This document shows, one piece after another, positions 1 to 6,737 of a stretch of 7,419 nt of DNA. Within the stretch, counting starts at the first letter, position 1; each line of letters opens with the position of its first letter. Position numbers and translations under genes: made by a program. Source of the stretch: Frankiales bacterium (GTDB lineage Bacteria > Actinomycetota > Actinomycetes > Mycobacteriales > SCTD01); contig JAOPVD010000194.1 in the NCBI GenBank assembly GCA_025966295.1, positions 1-7,419 of the forward strand, written 5' to 3'. The notes below the pieces were generated by a model, which saw only the letters and a program-made list of their open reading frames with translations, was not told where the DNA came from and did not search any database.

Positions 1-919
1 GGTCGGGCTGTCGGCCGCGCAGTCCGCCGGCGCCGTCAGCGTGCTGGCTAAGCCCCCGGTCCGCAAGCTCGCCAAGGAGCTCGGCGTGGATCTGGCGGCG
101 GTCGTCGGGACCGGCCCCGGCGGCACCGTCACCCGCGCCGACGTCGAGGCGGTGGCACCGGGATCCTTTGTGGGGCAGGCCGTTCCGGTCGGGGTGCCGA
201 CGGCGCCGGCGTACGACCCGGCGACCCGCGAGCGGCGGATCCCCGTCAAGGGCGTCCGCAAGATGACGGCGCAGGCGATGGTGGGCAGCGCCTTCACCGC
301 ACCGCACGTCACCGAGTTCATCACCGTCGACGTCACGCCCACGATGGAGCTGCTGCAGCGGCTCAAGGGCCTCCCCGAGCTCGCCGGAGTGAAGCTCACG
401 CCGCTGCTGCTCGTGGCCAAGGCGCTGCTGCTCGCCGTGAAGCGCAACCCCGAGGTCAACAGCACCTTCACCGACGACGCGATCGTGGTGAAGGACTACG
501 TCAACCTCGGGATCGCGGCGGCGACGCCCCGCGGGCTGCTCGTCCCCAACATCAAGGACGCCGACCAGCTGTCCCTGGTGCACCTGGCACAGGCGCTGCA
601 GGACCTGGTGGCCACCGCCCGTGAGGGCCGGACGACGCCGGCCGACATGGCGCGCGGCACCATCACCATCACCAACGTCGGGACGTTCGGGGTGGACACC
701 GGCACGCCGATCCTCAACCCGGGCGAGTCCGCGATCCTGTGCTTCGGGGCGGTCCGGCCCACACCGTGGGTGGTGGACGGCGAGATCTGCGTCCGGCAGG
801 TGACCCAGCTCGCGCTGTCGTTCGACCACCGCAACGTCGACGGGCAGCTCGGCTCGCAGTTCCTCGCCGACATCGCGCGGGTGCTGAACGACCCGGCGAC
901 GGCGCTGGCCTGGAGCTAG
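1..919 (+). CDS. Dihydrolipoamide acyltransferase (E2 of a 2-oxoacid dehydrogenase complex), 5'-truncated
   Basis: This is the C-terminal part of an E2 subunit, which moves an acyl group from a lipoyl arm to coenzyme A in a pyruvate-type or branched-chain 2-oxoacid dehydrogenase complex in the cytoplasm. The open frame continues to the left edge (first full codon at 2), so the GTG at 41 is an internal valine, not a start. The 305 visible residues begin in a linker. A peripheral-subunit (E3/E1-binding) domain follows at about 14-50 (AKPPVRKLAKELGVDL, then GTGPGG and TRADV). The catalytic domain runs from about 79 to the end, with the core TITNVGTFG and the active-site motif DHRNVDG (His codon 827-829, Asp codon 839-841). 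The lipoyl domain lies outside the window. E1 genes are expected upstream but are not visible. The sequence does not decide between pyruvate and branched-chain specificity. Its TAG stop overlaps the stop of the convergent gene. Confidence 0.95.
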   Translation, partial: VGLSAAQSAGAVSVLAKPPVRKLAKELGVDLAAVVGTGPGGTVTRADVEAVAPGSFVGQAVPVGVPTAPAYDPATRERRIPVKGVRKMTAQAMVGSAFTAPHVTEFITVDVTPTMELLQRLKGLPELAGVKLTPLLLVAKALLLAVKRNPEVNSTFTDDAIVVKDYVNLGIAAATPRGLLVPNIKDADQLSLVHLAQALQDLVATAREGRTTPADMARGTITITNVGTFGVDTGTPILNPGESAILCFGAVRPTPWVVDGEICVRQVTQLALSFDHRNVDGQLGSQFLADIARVLNDPATALAWS

Positions 920-1395
920 CCCTCCTTGGGCTCGCGCTCCTTGCGGCGCAACAGCACCGCGGACAGCGCCAGCGCCAGCACCAGGACGGCCAGGACGGCG
1001 ATCTCCAGCACCGAGCGGCCGAAGGCGTCGGGCTGCTCGGTGACCTGCTCGGCCGCCTCCACCGACAGCACCACGATCTCCTTGATAGCGGCCAGCATCC
1101 CGACCAGCAGGAACGGCTCCACCAGCACCTGCCGCTCCCGCAGCGTCTCGCGCACCGCGTACAGCAGCTCGACGAAGATGAAGACCAGCAGCAGGGTGTC
1201 GAGCACGTGCAGCGCGCCCTCGGTGTCGGCGTCGCCGAGCGAGCTCAGGGTGTCCCTGCCCGCGACCCACAGCAGGCCGCCGGCCGAGACGGCCAGGACC
1301 AGGGCTACCGCGGCGTAGACGATGTCCTCAACGTAGGTCAGGGCCCGGTTCACGTACCGGATGCGCTGCGGCTGCTCCTCGTTCTCGGCGGTCAC
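916..1395 (-). CDS. PsiE-family (phosphate-starvation-inducible) integral membrane protein
   Basis: The 159-residue protein has four clear hydrophobic helices at about 22-45, 62-81, 92-112 and 128-149, a short charged N-terminus and a basic tail (RRKEREPKEG). Length, four-helix layout and the charged loop RETLRERQ before helix 3 fit the PsiE family of small inner-membrane proteins. E. coli psiE is induced by phosphate limitation and its biochemical role is unknown. I chose the GTG at 1393-1395 because it gives the usual short N-terminus (VTAENEEQ). An in-frame ATG at 1459-1461 would add 22 residues that look like translated spacer. Neither start has a convincing Shine-Dalgarno sequence. The gene is divergent from the NHL-repeat gene and convergent with the E2 gene, so it is probably transcribed alone. 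No phosphate-box repeats are evident upstream, so phosphate control is only a family-based guess. Confidence 0.8.
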   Translation of the reverse strand: MTAENEEQPQRIRYVNRALTYVEDIVYAAVALVLAVSAGGLLWVAGRDTLSSLGDADTEGALHVLDTLLLVFIFVELLYAVRETLRERQVLVEPFLLVGMLAAIKEIVVLSVEAAEQVTEQPDAFGRSVLEIAVLAVLVLALALSAVLLRRKEREPKEG

Positions 1396-1463
1396 GTGAT
1401 GATCTTGCCCAGCAGTGGTGGCAATCAACCGGCAGGAATCCGAGCGGCCACGGCGAACCATGC

Positions 1464-1509
1464 CGGTGCCGGGGGAGTGCGGAGCCCAGACCGCACTCCC
1501 CCGGCACCG
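1464..1509. repeat. Perfect 19-bp inverted repeat with 8-nt spacer in a divergent promoter region
   Basis: The arms 1464-1482 and 1491-1509 are perfectly complementary. The left arm reads CGGTGCCGGGGGAGTGCGG and the spacer 1483-1490 is AGCCCAGA. The repeat lies between the starts of two divergent genes, 17 bases before the GTG of the rightward one, so it terminates neither gene. The right arm covers the place where a -35 element would sit for the TACGCT at 1514-1519. An operator site, a hairpin in the leftward leader RNA, or a dispersed palindromic repeat are all possible. There is no T-tract on either side. Confidence 0.85.
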
Positions 1510-1513
1510 CACC

Positions 1514-1526
1514 TACGCTGGGCCCC
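1514..1526 (+). promoter_or_regulatory. Putative leaderless promoter -10 element for the NHL-repeat gene
   Basis: TACGCT at 1514-1519 fits the actinobacterial -10 pattern TANNNT. It ends seven bases before the GTG start at 1527, the spacing typical of leaderless transcripts whose first base is the start codon. No Shine-Dalgarno sequence lies before that GTG, which fits. No good -35 hexamer is visible; that place is occupied by the right arm of the inverted repeat. Confidence 0.5.
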
Positions 1527-3299
1527 GTGACGAGCACCCGGCAGGCCCGTGTCCGGGCGCCCGAGCTGGTCGGCCGGGGCGGCTGGCTCAACACCGGCGG
1601 CACGCAGCTGGGGCTCGCGGACCTGCGCGGCAGCTTCGTGCTCCTCGACTTCTGGACGTTCTGCTGCGTGAACTGCCTGCACGTGCTCGATGAGCTGCGG
1701 CCGCTGGAGGAGCGGTTCGGCGACGTGCTCACGGTCGTGGGCGTGCACTCGCCGAAGTTCGCCCACGAGGCGGTGCACGCCAACGTCGTCGCGGCCGTCG
1801 ACCGCTACGAGGTGCACCACCCGGTCCTGGACGACCCCGACCTCGCCACCTGGAAGCAGTACGCGGTCCGGGCCTGGCCAACGCTCGTCCTGGTCGACCC
1901 CGAGGGGTACGTCGTCCACGTCGCGTCCGGTGAGGGCCACGCCGAGGGCCTCGGCCGGCTGCTCGAGGAGCTGGTCGCCGAGCACCAGGCCAAGGGCACG
2001 CTGCGCCGCGGTGACGGCCCCTACGTGCCGCCTCCGGCGCCCGACAGCGAGCTGGCGTTCCCGGGCAAGGCGCTCCGGCTGCCTGACGGGTCGCTGCTGG
2101 TCAGCGACTCGGCGCACCACTCGCTGGTGGTGCTCGCGGGCGAGCAGGTCGTCCGCCGGATCGGCACCGGCCGCCGCGGCCGCGCAGACGGCCGGCGCCC
2201 GTCGTTCGCCGAGCCGCAAGGCCTGTGCCTGCTCGACGACGGGCGCGTCCTCGTCGCTGACACCGCCAACCACCTGCTGCGCACCCTGGACCTGGACACC
2301 GGGGAGGTCCGGACGGTGGCCGGTACCGGCCGGGTCTGGCGCCCAGGCGACCCGACCCAGGGGCCGGCGCTCGAGGTGAACCTCTCCACCCCCTGGGACG
2401 TCGCGGTCTGGGACGGCGAGGTGGTCGTGGCGATGGCCGGCACCCACCAGTTGTGGGCCTTCGACGGCACGACCGTCCGGGTCCTCGCCGGCACCACGGG
2501 CGAGGGCCTGCGGGACGGCGACGCAACCGCGGCCCACCTCGCCCAGCCGAGCGGTCTGGCGGCCGCCCCCGACCGGCTGTGGTTCGCCGACTCCGAGACC
2601 TCGGCGCTGCGCTGGTACGCCGGCGGTCAGGTCGGCACCGCCATCGGCACCGGCCTGTTCGACTTCGGGCACAGGGACGGCGCCGCGGCGCAGGCGCTGC
2701 TGCAGCACCCTCTCGGCGTGACCGCGCTGCCCGACGGGAGCGTGGCCGTCTGCGACACCTACAACGGCGCGGTACGGCGCTACGACCCGGCGAGCGACAC
2801 CGTCACCACCCTCATGACCGGGCTGGCCGAGCCGAGCGACGCCGTCGTGGACGGCGAGCACCTGCTCGTCGTCGAGTCCGCGGCGCACCGGGTCACCCGG
2901 CTGCGGCTGCCGGACGAGGCGCTGGTCGTCGACGGCGTCGCCCAGCGCACCCGGCGGCCGGCCACCGACCTGGCCCCCGGCACCGTGGCGCTGCAGGTGG
3001 TCTTCACCCCGCCGCCCGGGCAGAAGCTCGACGAGACCTACGGCCCGCCCACCCGCGTGACGGTGTCGGCCAGCCCGCCCGAGCTGTTGCTCGCCGGCGC
3101 CGGTGCGACGACGGAGCTCAGCAGAACCCTTGTGCTGCAAGGGATCGAGGGGGTGCTCCATGTGGCGGCCACGGCCGCGAGCTGTGACATCGACAGCGAC
3201 CACGCGGCCTGCCACGTCACCCGGCAGGACTGGGGGATCCCGGTCCGGTTGGTGGCGGGCGCGCCCACCGCGCTGTCGCTGGTGCTGAACGGGCTCTAG
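1527..3299 (+). CDS. NHLRC2-like protein: thioredoxin-like domain plus NHL-repeat beta-propeller
   Basis: The 590-residue protein has three parts. Residues about 12-160 form a thioredoxin-like domain with the active-site stretch FWTFCCVNC (Cys46, Cys47, Cys50) and a cis-proline segment AWPTLVLVD (Pro118). Residues about 175-465 hold six NHL-type blades, each opening with a Pro-x-Gly/Asp-like turn and a 'DG..LVSDS' or 'VADTANH' strand pair; they start near 178, 228, 288, 340, 393 and 434. The last 120 or so residues are a beta-rich domain with two further cysteines in ASCDIDS and ACHV. This is the order in animal NHLRC2 and its bacterial relatives, whose CCxNC motif differs from the usual WCGPC. 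There is no signal peptide, so it is probably cytoplasmic. Redox activity is likely but the substrate is unknown. The start GTG has no ribosome-binding site but has a -10 element at leaderless spacing. It appears to be a single-gene unit. Confidence 0.9.
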   Translation: MTSTRQARVRAPELVGRGGWLNTGGTQLGLADLRGSFVLLDFWTFCCVNCLHVLDELRPLEERFGDVLTVVGVHSPKFAHEAVHANVVAAVDRYEVHHPVLDDPDLATWKQYAVRAWPTLVLVDPEGYVVHVASGEGHAEGLGRLLEELVAEHQAKGTLRRGDGPYVPPPAPDSELAFPGKALRLPDGSLLVSDSAHHSLVVLAGEQVVRRIGTGRRGRADGRRPSFAEPQGLCLLDDGRVLVADTANHLLRTLDLDTGEVRTVAGTGRVWRPGDPTQGPALEVNLSTPWDVAVWDGEVVVAMAGTHQLWAFDGTTVRVLAGTTGEGLRDGDATAAHLAQPSGLAAAPDRLWFADSETSALRWYAGGQVGTAIGTGLFDFGHRDGAAAQALLQHPLGVTALPDGSVAVCDTYNGAVRRYDPASDTVTTLMTGLAEPSDAVVDGEHLLVVESAAHRVTRLRLPDEALVVDGVAQRTRRPATDLAPGTVALQVVFTPPPGQKLDETYGPPTRVTVSASPPELLLAGAGATTELSRTLVLQGIEGVLHVAATAASCDIDSDHAACHVTRQDWGIPVRLVAGAPTALSLVLNGL

Positions 3300-3300
3300 C

Positions 3301-3324
3301 GGTCTACTGCCGCTGCAGTAGATC
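3301..3324 (+). terminator. Candidate hairpin terminator after the NHL-repeat gene
   Basis: A perfect 8-bp stem, TCTACTGC (3303-3310) with GCAGTAGA (3315-3322), closes a CGCT loop. A G-T and a G-C pair at the base extend it to 10 bp. It begins one base after the TAG stop. There is no T-run behind it, as is common for actinobacterial terminators, so the role rests on stem and position only. Confidence 0.45.
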
Positions 3325-3513
3325 CACGGCGGGCGGGTTTAGGCGTCGGCGCGCGGGTCACGATCACAGCACCTCCGCACCGCGGGGGCGCCTTCCCGAG
3401 TGCTGCTGGACAGCAACGCGCGAGCGCCCAGTAGGGCCCGAGCAGGCCGGCCGTGCCGCCCGCCCGCCGCCCCCGTCCCGGTGCGGACAGGCCACCGGAC
3501 AAGCACCCACCAC

Positions 3514-3533
3514 CTGTCGAGGAAGATCGACAG
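3514..3533. promoter_or_regulatory. Candidate operator palindrome CTGTCGA-N6-TCGACAG
   Basis: Arms of seven bases (3514-3520 and 3527-3533) are perfectly complementary around GGAAGA. The site lies 72 bases before the GTG of the binding-protein gene, where a repressor of a sugar-importer operon would usually bind. It does not resemble the common LacI-type core with a central CG. No regulator gene is in the window, so the binding protein is unknown. Confidence 0.35.
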
Positions 3534-3593
3534 CTGCTCGCGGGCCGGCCAGCGCGCCCTGCCGGTGACGCGACCCTGCAGCAGCTGAGAGCC

Positions 3594-3599
3594 GAGGAG
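3594..3599 (+). promoter_or_regulatory. Ribosome-binding site fixing the start of the binding-protein gene
   Basis: GAGGAG lies six bases before the GTG at 3606. This selects that GTG over an in-frame GTG at 3453, which would add 51 proline- and arginine-rich residues before the lipoprotein signal peptide and bury it. Confidence 0.8.
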
Positions 3600-3605
3600 C
3601 TGCAG

Positions 3606-4916
3606 GTGTCCGAGACGGGCTCTTCCTGCCTGATCCGCACAACGGCACTGGCGGTCAGCCTGGTGCTGGCCGCGTCCGTGCTGGCCGCGTGTGGTGGTGG
3701 CGCCTCCGGGCCGCCGACCCTGACCTGGTACATCAACCCGGACTCCGGCGGTCAGGTGGAGATCGCCCGCCGCTGCACCGCGGCCGCCCAGGGCCGCTAC
3801 CAGGTCTCCACCACACTGCTGCCCCGCGAGTCCTCGGAGCAGCGGCAGCAGCTCGTCCGCCGGCTGGCCGCGCACGACTCGTCCATCGACCTGATGAGCC
3901 TGGACCCGCCGTACATCCCGGAGTTCGCCGAGGCGGGCTTCCTGGCGCCGGTGCCGGCGGACGTCGCCACCCGGGTCACCGAGGGTGTGGTCGAGAGCGC
4001 GGTCGCCGGCAGCACCTGGAAGCACCAGCTGGTCGCGGTGCCGTTCTGGGCCAACACCCAGCTGCTGTGGTTCCGCAAGTCGGTGGCGAAGGCCGCCGGG
4101 CTCGACATGACCAAGCCGGTGACCTGGCGGCAGCTCATCGACGCGGCCAAGGCGCAGCACAAGCTGCTGGGTGTCCAGGGCATCCGGGCCGAGGCACTGA
4201 CGGTGTGGATCAACGCGCTGGTGGAGTCGGCGGGCGGGCACATCATCACGGGCAGGGCCGAGGACCCCAAGCACGTCCAGCTGGGACTCACGGGGGAGCC
4301 GGGCCGGCTGGCCGCCGACGTGATCCGGAACGTCGCGCGCGCCGGCGTCGGCGGGCCAGCGCTGTCGACGGCGGGCGAGGACGCCAACGTCATCGGCTTC
4401 GAGGGCGGCAACGCCGGCTTCATGCTCAACTGGCCGTTCGTCTGGCCGCGCGCGCTGTCCGGCGTGAAGGCCGGGACACTCAAGCAGTCGGTGCCGGACG
4501 ACTACGGCTGGACGCTCTACCCGCAGGTCATCGCGGGCAAGGACAGCCGGCCGCCCTACGGGGGCATCAACATCGGCATCGGTGCGTTCGGCGCGCACAC
4601 CGACTTCGCCTTCGAGGCGGCCGAGTGCGCCACCAGCGCGAAGAACGAGGCGTACTACTTCGTCAGCAACGGCAACCCCGCGGCGCGGGTGGCGGCGTAC
4701 GACGACCCGGCGGTCGTCAAGGCCTTCCCGATGGCGCCGGTCATCCGCGCCTCTTTGGAGAAGGCCGCCCCGCGGCCTCAGACGGCGTACTACAGCGAGG
4801 TCTCCAGCAGCCTCCAGCGGACCTACCACCCGCCGGGTTCGGTGCAGCCGGGCCGCACCGGCCAGCGCGCCACCGACCTGATCACGGCCGTCCTGCGGAA
4901 GGAGAAGCTGCTGTGA
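3606..4916 (+). CDS. lpqY: LpqY-like sugar (probably trehalose) ABC importer lipoprotein
   Basis: The 436-residue extracytoplasmic binding protein is anchored by a lipid. The signal peptide has a hydrophobic core (about 13-26) and a lipobox VLAAC with the modified cysteine at 29. Its n-region carries only one arginine, which is weak. The mature part resembles mycobacterial LpqY along its length, as I recall that sequence: LPRESSEQR, a Leu-Asp pair at 99-100, EFAEAG, NTQLLWFR (Asn150), an Ala/Val-Trp-x-Asn-x-Leu stretch before ESAGG, FEGG (Glu266), NWPFV (Trp276), YGGIN (Gly319-Gly320) and Arg390. Several of these match residues lining the trehalose pocket in LpqY. In mycobacteria LpqY recovers trehalose released during mycolate transfer. 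Whether this organism makes mycolates cannot be told here, so the substrate may be trehalose or another alpha-glucoside. It is first in a four-gene operon and overlaps the next gene by 4 bp (GTGA). Confidence 0.88.
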   Translation: MSETGSSCLIRTTALAVSLVLAASVLAACGGGASGPPTLTWYINPDSGGQVEIARRCTAAAQGRYQVSTTLLPRESSEQRQQLVRRLAAHDSSIDLMSLDPPYIPEFAEAGFLAPVPADVATRVTEGVVESAVAGSTWKHQLVAVPFWANTQLLWFRKSVAKAAGLDMTKPVTWRQLIDAAKAQHKLLGVQGIRAEALTVWINALVESAGGHIITGRAEDPKHVQLGLTGEPGRLAADVIRNVARAGVGGPALSTAGEDANVIGFEGGNAGFMLNWPFVWPRALSGVKAGTLKQSVPDDYGWTLYPQVIAGKDSRPPYGGINIGIGAFGAHTDFAFEAAECATSAKNEAYYFVSNGNPAARVAAYDDPAVVKAFPMAPVIRASLEKAAPRPQTAYYSEVSSSLQRTYHPPGSVQPGRTGQRATDLITAVLRKEKLL

Positions 4917-5875
4917 CCGCCACGACCCTGCCTCCGGGGCAGAAGCAGCAACCCACCGCTGCCTTGCCACGGCGCATCAGCGACCGCTCCCGGGCCGAGC
5001 GCCGGCTCGGGTGGATGCTCGCCGGCCCCGCGTTCGTCGTCATGCTGCTGGTGACCGCCTACCCGATCCTGCAGGCGATCTACGATTCGCTGTTCGACTT
5101 CCGCCTCACCGATCCCAAGAACCGCGCCTTCACCGGGCTGTCGAACTACGCGGTGATCCTCACCGACCGGATCTGGTGGGTGTCGCTCGGTGTGACGCTG
5201 CTGATCACGATCGTCACGGTGGTCGTCGAGCTCGTCCTGGGCTTCGCCCTGGCGCTGGTCATGATGAAGGCGCTGTCGGCGATCCGTCCGGCCCTGCGTG
5301 CCGCCATCCTCATCCCGTACGCCGTCATCACCGTCGTCTCGGCGTTCGCGTGGAAGTACGCGTTCGGCCTGGACAGCGGGTTCGTGAACAGCTGGTTCAG
5401 CTGGCTCCCGGGGGTGGGTCCTAACACCGACTGGTTCGGCGGGCAGTGGTCGGCGCTGTTCGTGGTCTGCCTCGCCGAGATCTGGAAGACCACGCCGTTC
5501 ATCTCGCTGCTCCTGCTCGCCGGCCTGGCGCAGGTACCCGAGGTGCTCCAGGAGGCGGCCAGGGTCGACGGCGCCACCTGGTGGCAGCGCATGACCAAGG
5601 TGACCATCCCGAACATGAAGGCCGCCATCATGGTGGCGCTGCTGTTCCGCAGCCTGGACGCCTTCCGCGTCTTCGACAGCATCTTCGTGATGACGAGCGG
5701 CGCCAACAACACCGAGTCGGTGTCGTTCCTCGCCTATCGGCAGACCATCGCCCGGCTCGAGATCGGGTTGGGCTCCGCGGTGTCGGTGCTGCTGTTCCTC
5801 TCCGTGGTGCTCATCAGCGCGCTGTTCATCAAGGGCTTCAAGGTCGACCTGTCGTCGACGCGGGGGGAGGCGTGA
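4913..5875 (+). CDS. sugA: SugA-like sugar ABC transporter permease
   Basis: The 320-residue inner-membrane permease belongs to the MalF/SugA type of binding-protein-dependent transporters. A cytoplasmic N-terminus of about 32 residues is followed by six predicted helices near 34-56, 91-118, 128-147, 178-206, 236-256 and 288-310. The coupling motif that contacts the ATPase is EAARVDGATWWQ, with Glu214 and Gly220. Long segments such as ITVV.AFAWKYAF, AEIWKTTPFISLLLLAGLA and VALLFRSLDAFR match mycobacterial SugA as recalled. The GTG start at 4913 overlaps the TGA of the binding-protein gene, and AAGGAG at 4899-4904 sits eight bases before it, which points to translational coupling. It should pair with the next permease to form the membrane channel. 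Confidence 0.92.
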   Translation: MTATTLPPGQKQQPTAALPRRISDRSRAERRLGWMLAGPAFVVMLLVTAYPILQAIYDSLFDFRLTDPKNRAFTGLSNYAVILTDRIWWVSLGVTLLITIVTVVVELVLGFALALVMMKALSAIRPALRAAILIPYAVITVVSAFAWKYAFGLDSGFVNSWFSWLPGVGPNTDWFGGQWSALFVVCLAEIWKTTPFISLLLLAGLAQVPEVLQEAARVDGATWWQRMTKVTIPNMKAAIMVALLFRSLDAFRVFDSIFVMTSGANNTESVSFLAYRQTIARLEIGLGSAVSVLLFLSVVLISALFIKGFKVDLSSTRGEA

Positions 5876-6708
5876 TGTCCCGCCGCGAGAAGGCCTGGTG
5901 GCTCGTCGCCGGGCTTGCCATCGTCGTCTACGCGCTGTTCCCGGTCGCGTGGATCGTGTCGCTGTCGCTCAAGGGCTCGGCCGACCTGGCCAATGGCCAG
6001 TTCCTGCCGACCAAGCTCTCCTGGTCCAACTACCAGCTCATCCTCACCGGCGGCGCCAGCGACCTGTTCCTGCCGGCCTTGCGCAACTCCTTCGGCATCT
6101 GCCTCATCGCGACGGCCATCTCGTGCCTGCTCGCGATGTTCGCCGCGTACGCCATCGCCCGGTTGGACTTCCCGGGCAAGAAGGTGATCCTGTCGACCGC
6201 CCTGGCGGTGGCCATCTTCCCGGTGATCTCGATCGTGACGCCGCTGTTCAACCTGTGGCGGCAGATCGGGCTCTACGACACCTGGCCGGGCCTGATCATC
6301 CCCTACCTGTCGCTCACGCTGCCGATCTCGATCTGGACGCTGTCCGCGTTCTTCCGGGAGATCCCCTGGGAAATGGAGCAGGCGGCGCAGGTCGACGGCG
6401 CCACGACCTGGCAGGCGTTCCGCAAGGTGATCGTGCCGCTGGCCGCACCCGGCGTGTTCACCACCGCGATCATCGCGTTCTTCATCGCCTGGAACGACTT
6501 CGTCTACGGCATCGTGCTGACCTCCACCAACGCCGCCCGGCCCGTGCCGGCTGCGCTGGGGCTGTTCTCGGGCGAGTCGCAGTTCGAGCAGCCCAACGGG
6601 CCCATCGCGGCCGCGGCGGTCATCGTCACGGTCCCGGTCGTCGTACTCGTGCTGCTCTTCCAGAGGCGGATCGTCTCCGGCCTCACGAACGGCGCCGTCA
6701 AGGGCTGA
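5875..6708 (+). CDS. sugB: SugB-like sugar ABC transporter permease
   Basis: The 277-residue second permease is of the MalG/SugB type with six predicted helices and almost no N-terminal extension (MSRREKAWW, then helix 1). The coupling motif is EQAAQVDGATTWQAF at about 168-182; the family's first glutamate is Gln169 here, a common variation in this subfamily. LSAFFREIPWE, FRKVIVPLAAPG and the ending FQRRIVSGLTNGAVKG match mycobacterial SugB closely, as recalled, and help identify the operon. The ATG at 5875 overlaps the preceding TGA by one base (TGATG), with a strong GGGGGGAGG at 5862-5870. It ends 29 bases before the ATPase gene. Confidence 0.92.
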   Translation: MSRREKAWWLVAGLAIVVYALFPVAWIVSLSLKGSADLANGQFLPTKLSWSNYQLILTGGASDLFLPALRNSFGICLIATAISCLLAMFAAYAIARLDFPGKKVILSTALAVAIFPVISIVTPLFNLWRQIGLYDTWPGLIIPYLSLTLPISIWTLSAFFREIPWEMEQAAQVDGATTWQAFRKVIVPLAAPGVFTTAIIAFFIAWNDFVYGIVLTSTNAARPVPAALGLFSGESQFEQPNGPIAAAAVIVTVPVVVLVLLFQRRIVSGLTNGAVKG

Positions 6709-6723
6709 CGCCCACCACCCATC

Positions 6724-6737
6724 GAGGAGGGACCTCC
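6724..6737 (+). promoter_or_regulatory. Strong ribosome-binding site of the ATPase gene, with a small overlapping hairpin
   Basis: GAGGAGGGA at 6724-6732 is a near-ideal Shine-Dalgarno sequence for the ATG at 6738. GGAG (6726-6729) can pair with CTCC (6734-6737), which directly abuts the ATG. This four-pair hairpin would cover the site, but whether it is stable enough to matter is unclear. Confidence 0.6.

Larger units (their letters stand above)
3300..3605. other. Intergenic region and control region of the sugar importer operon
   Basis: These 306 bases hold no credible gene. Open frames crossing them on both strands are arginine- and proline-rich and have no start signals. In order the region contains the hairpin just after the upstream stop, a GC-rich stretch without clear signals, the palindrome at 3514-3533 and the Shine-Dalgarno GAGGAG at 3594-3599. 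A promoter for the operon should lie here, but I find no convincing pair of hexamers. The best candidate, TGGACA at 3407-3412 with AGTAGG 17 bases further on, has a poor -10. Confidence 0.7.

Noticed and set aside
41..43. GTG as the start of the E2 gene
   Set aside because: The frame is open to the left edge, and this valine sits at the beginning of the subunit-binding domain, where E2 proteins are already past the lipoyl domain and linker.
1396..1512. Longer versions of the PsiE-family protein starting at 1461 or 1512
   Set aside because: The extra residues look like translated spacer, the longest form runs through the whole inverted repeat, and no ribosome-binding site supports either start.
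739..1530. Plus-strand frame of 263 codons across the E2 end and the PsiE-family gene
   Set aside because: The Gln/Arg/His-rich stretch is a reverse reading of the membrane-protein codons; it has no start signal and crosses two real genes and the promoter region.
1425..3215. Long open frame (596 codons) on the minus strand, antisense to the NHL-repeat gene
   Set aside because: Its product is low-complexity Gly/Arg/Val/Ala-rich with no recognisable domain. It is the usual shadow frame of a GC-rich gene, while the plus strand has a full domain match.
3407..3435. Possible promoter TGGACA-N17-AGTAGG for the importer operon
   Set aside because: The -10 half matches consensus at only two positions; too weak to list as a feature.
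3453..3605. Upstream extension of the binding-protein gene from the GTG at 3453
   Set aside because: It would put 51 Pro/Arg-rich residues before the signal peptide, whereas GTG 3606 has a good Shine-Dalgarno sequence and gives a normal lipoprotein signal.
3576..3605. Hairpin between CTGCAG/GCAGCT and AGCTGCAG that could cover the binding-protein Shine-Dalgarno
   Set aside because: The stem is only six or seven pairs with a long loop, and such pairing is expected by chance at this GC content.
3339..4970. Long open frame (543 codons) on the minus strand, antisense to the binding-protein gene
   Set aside because: It is Arg/Gly-rich without motifs and lies opposite a clear lipoprotein with conserved family motifs.
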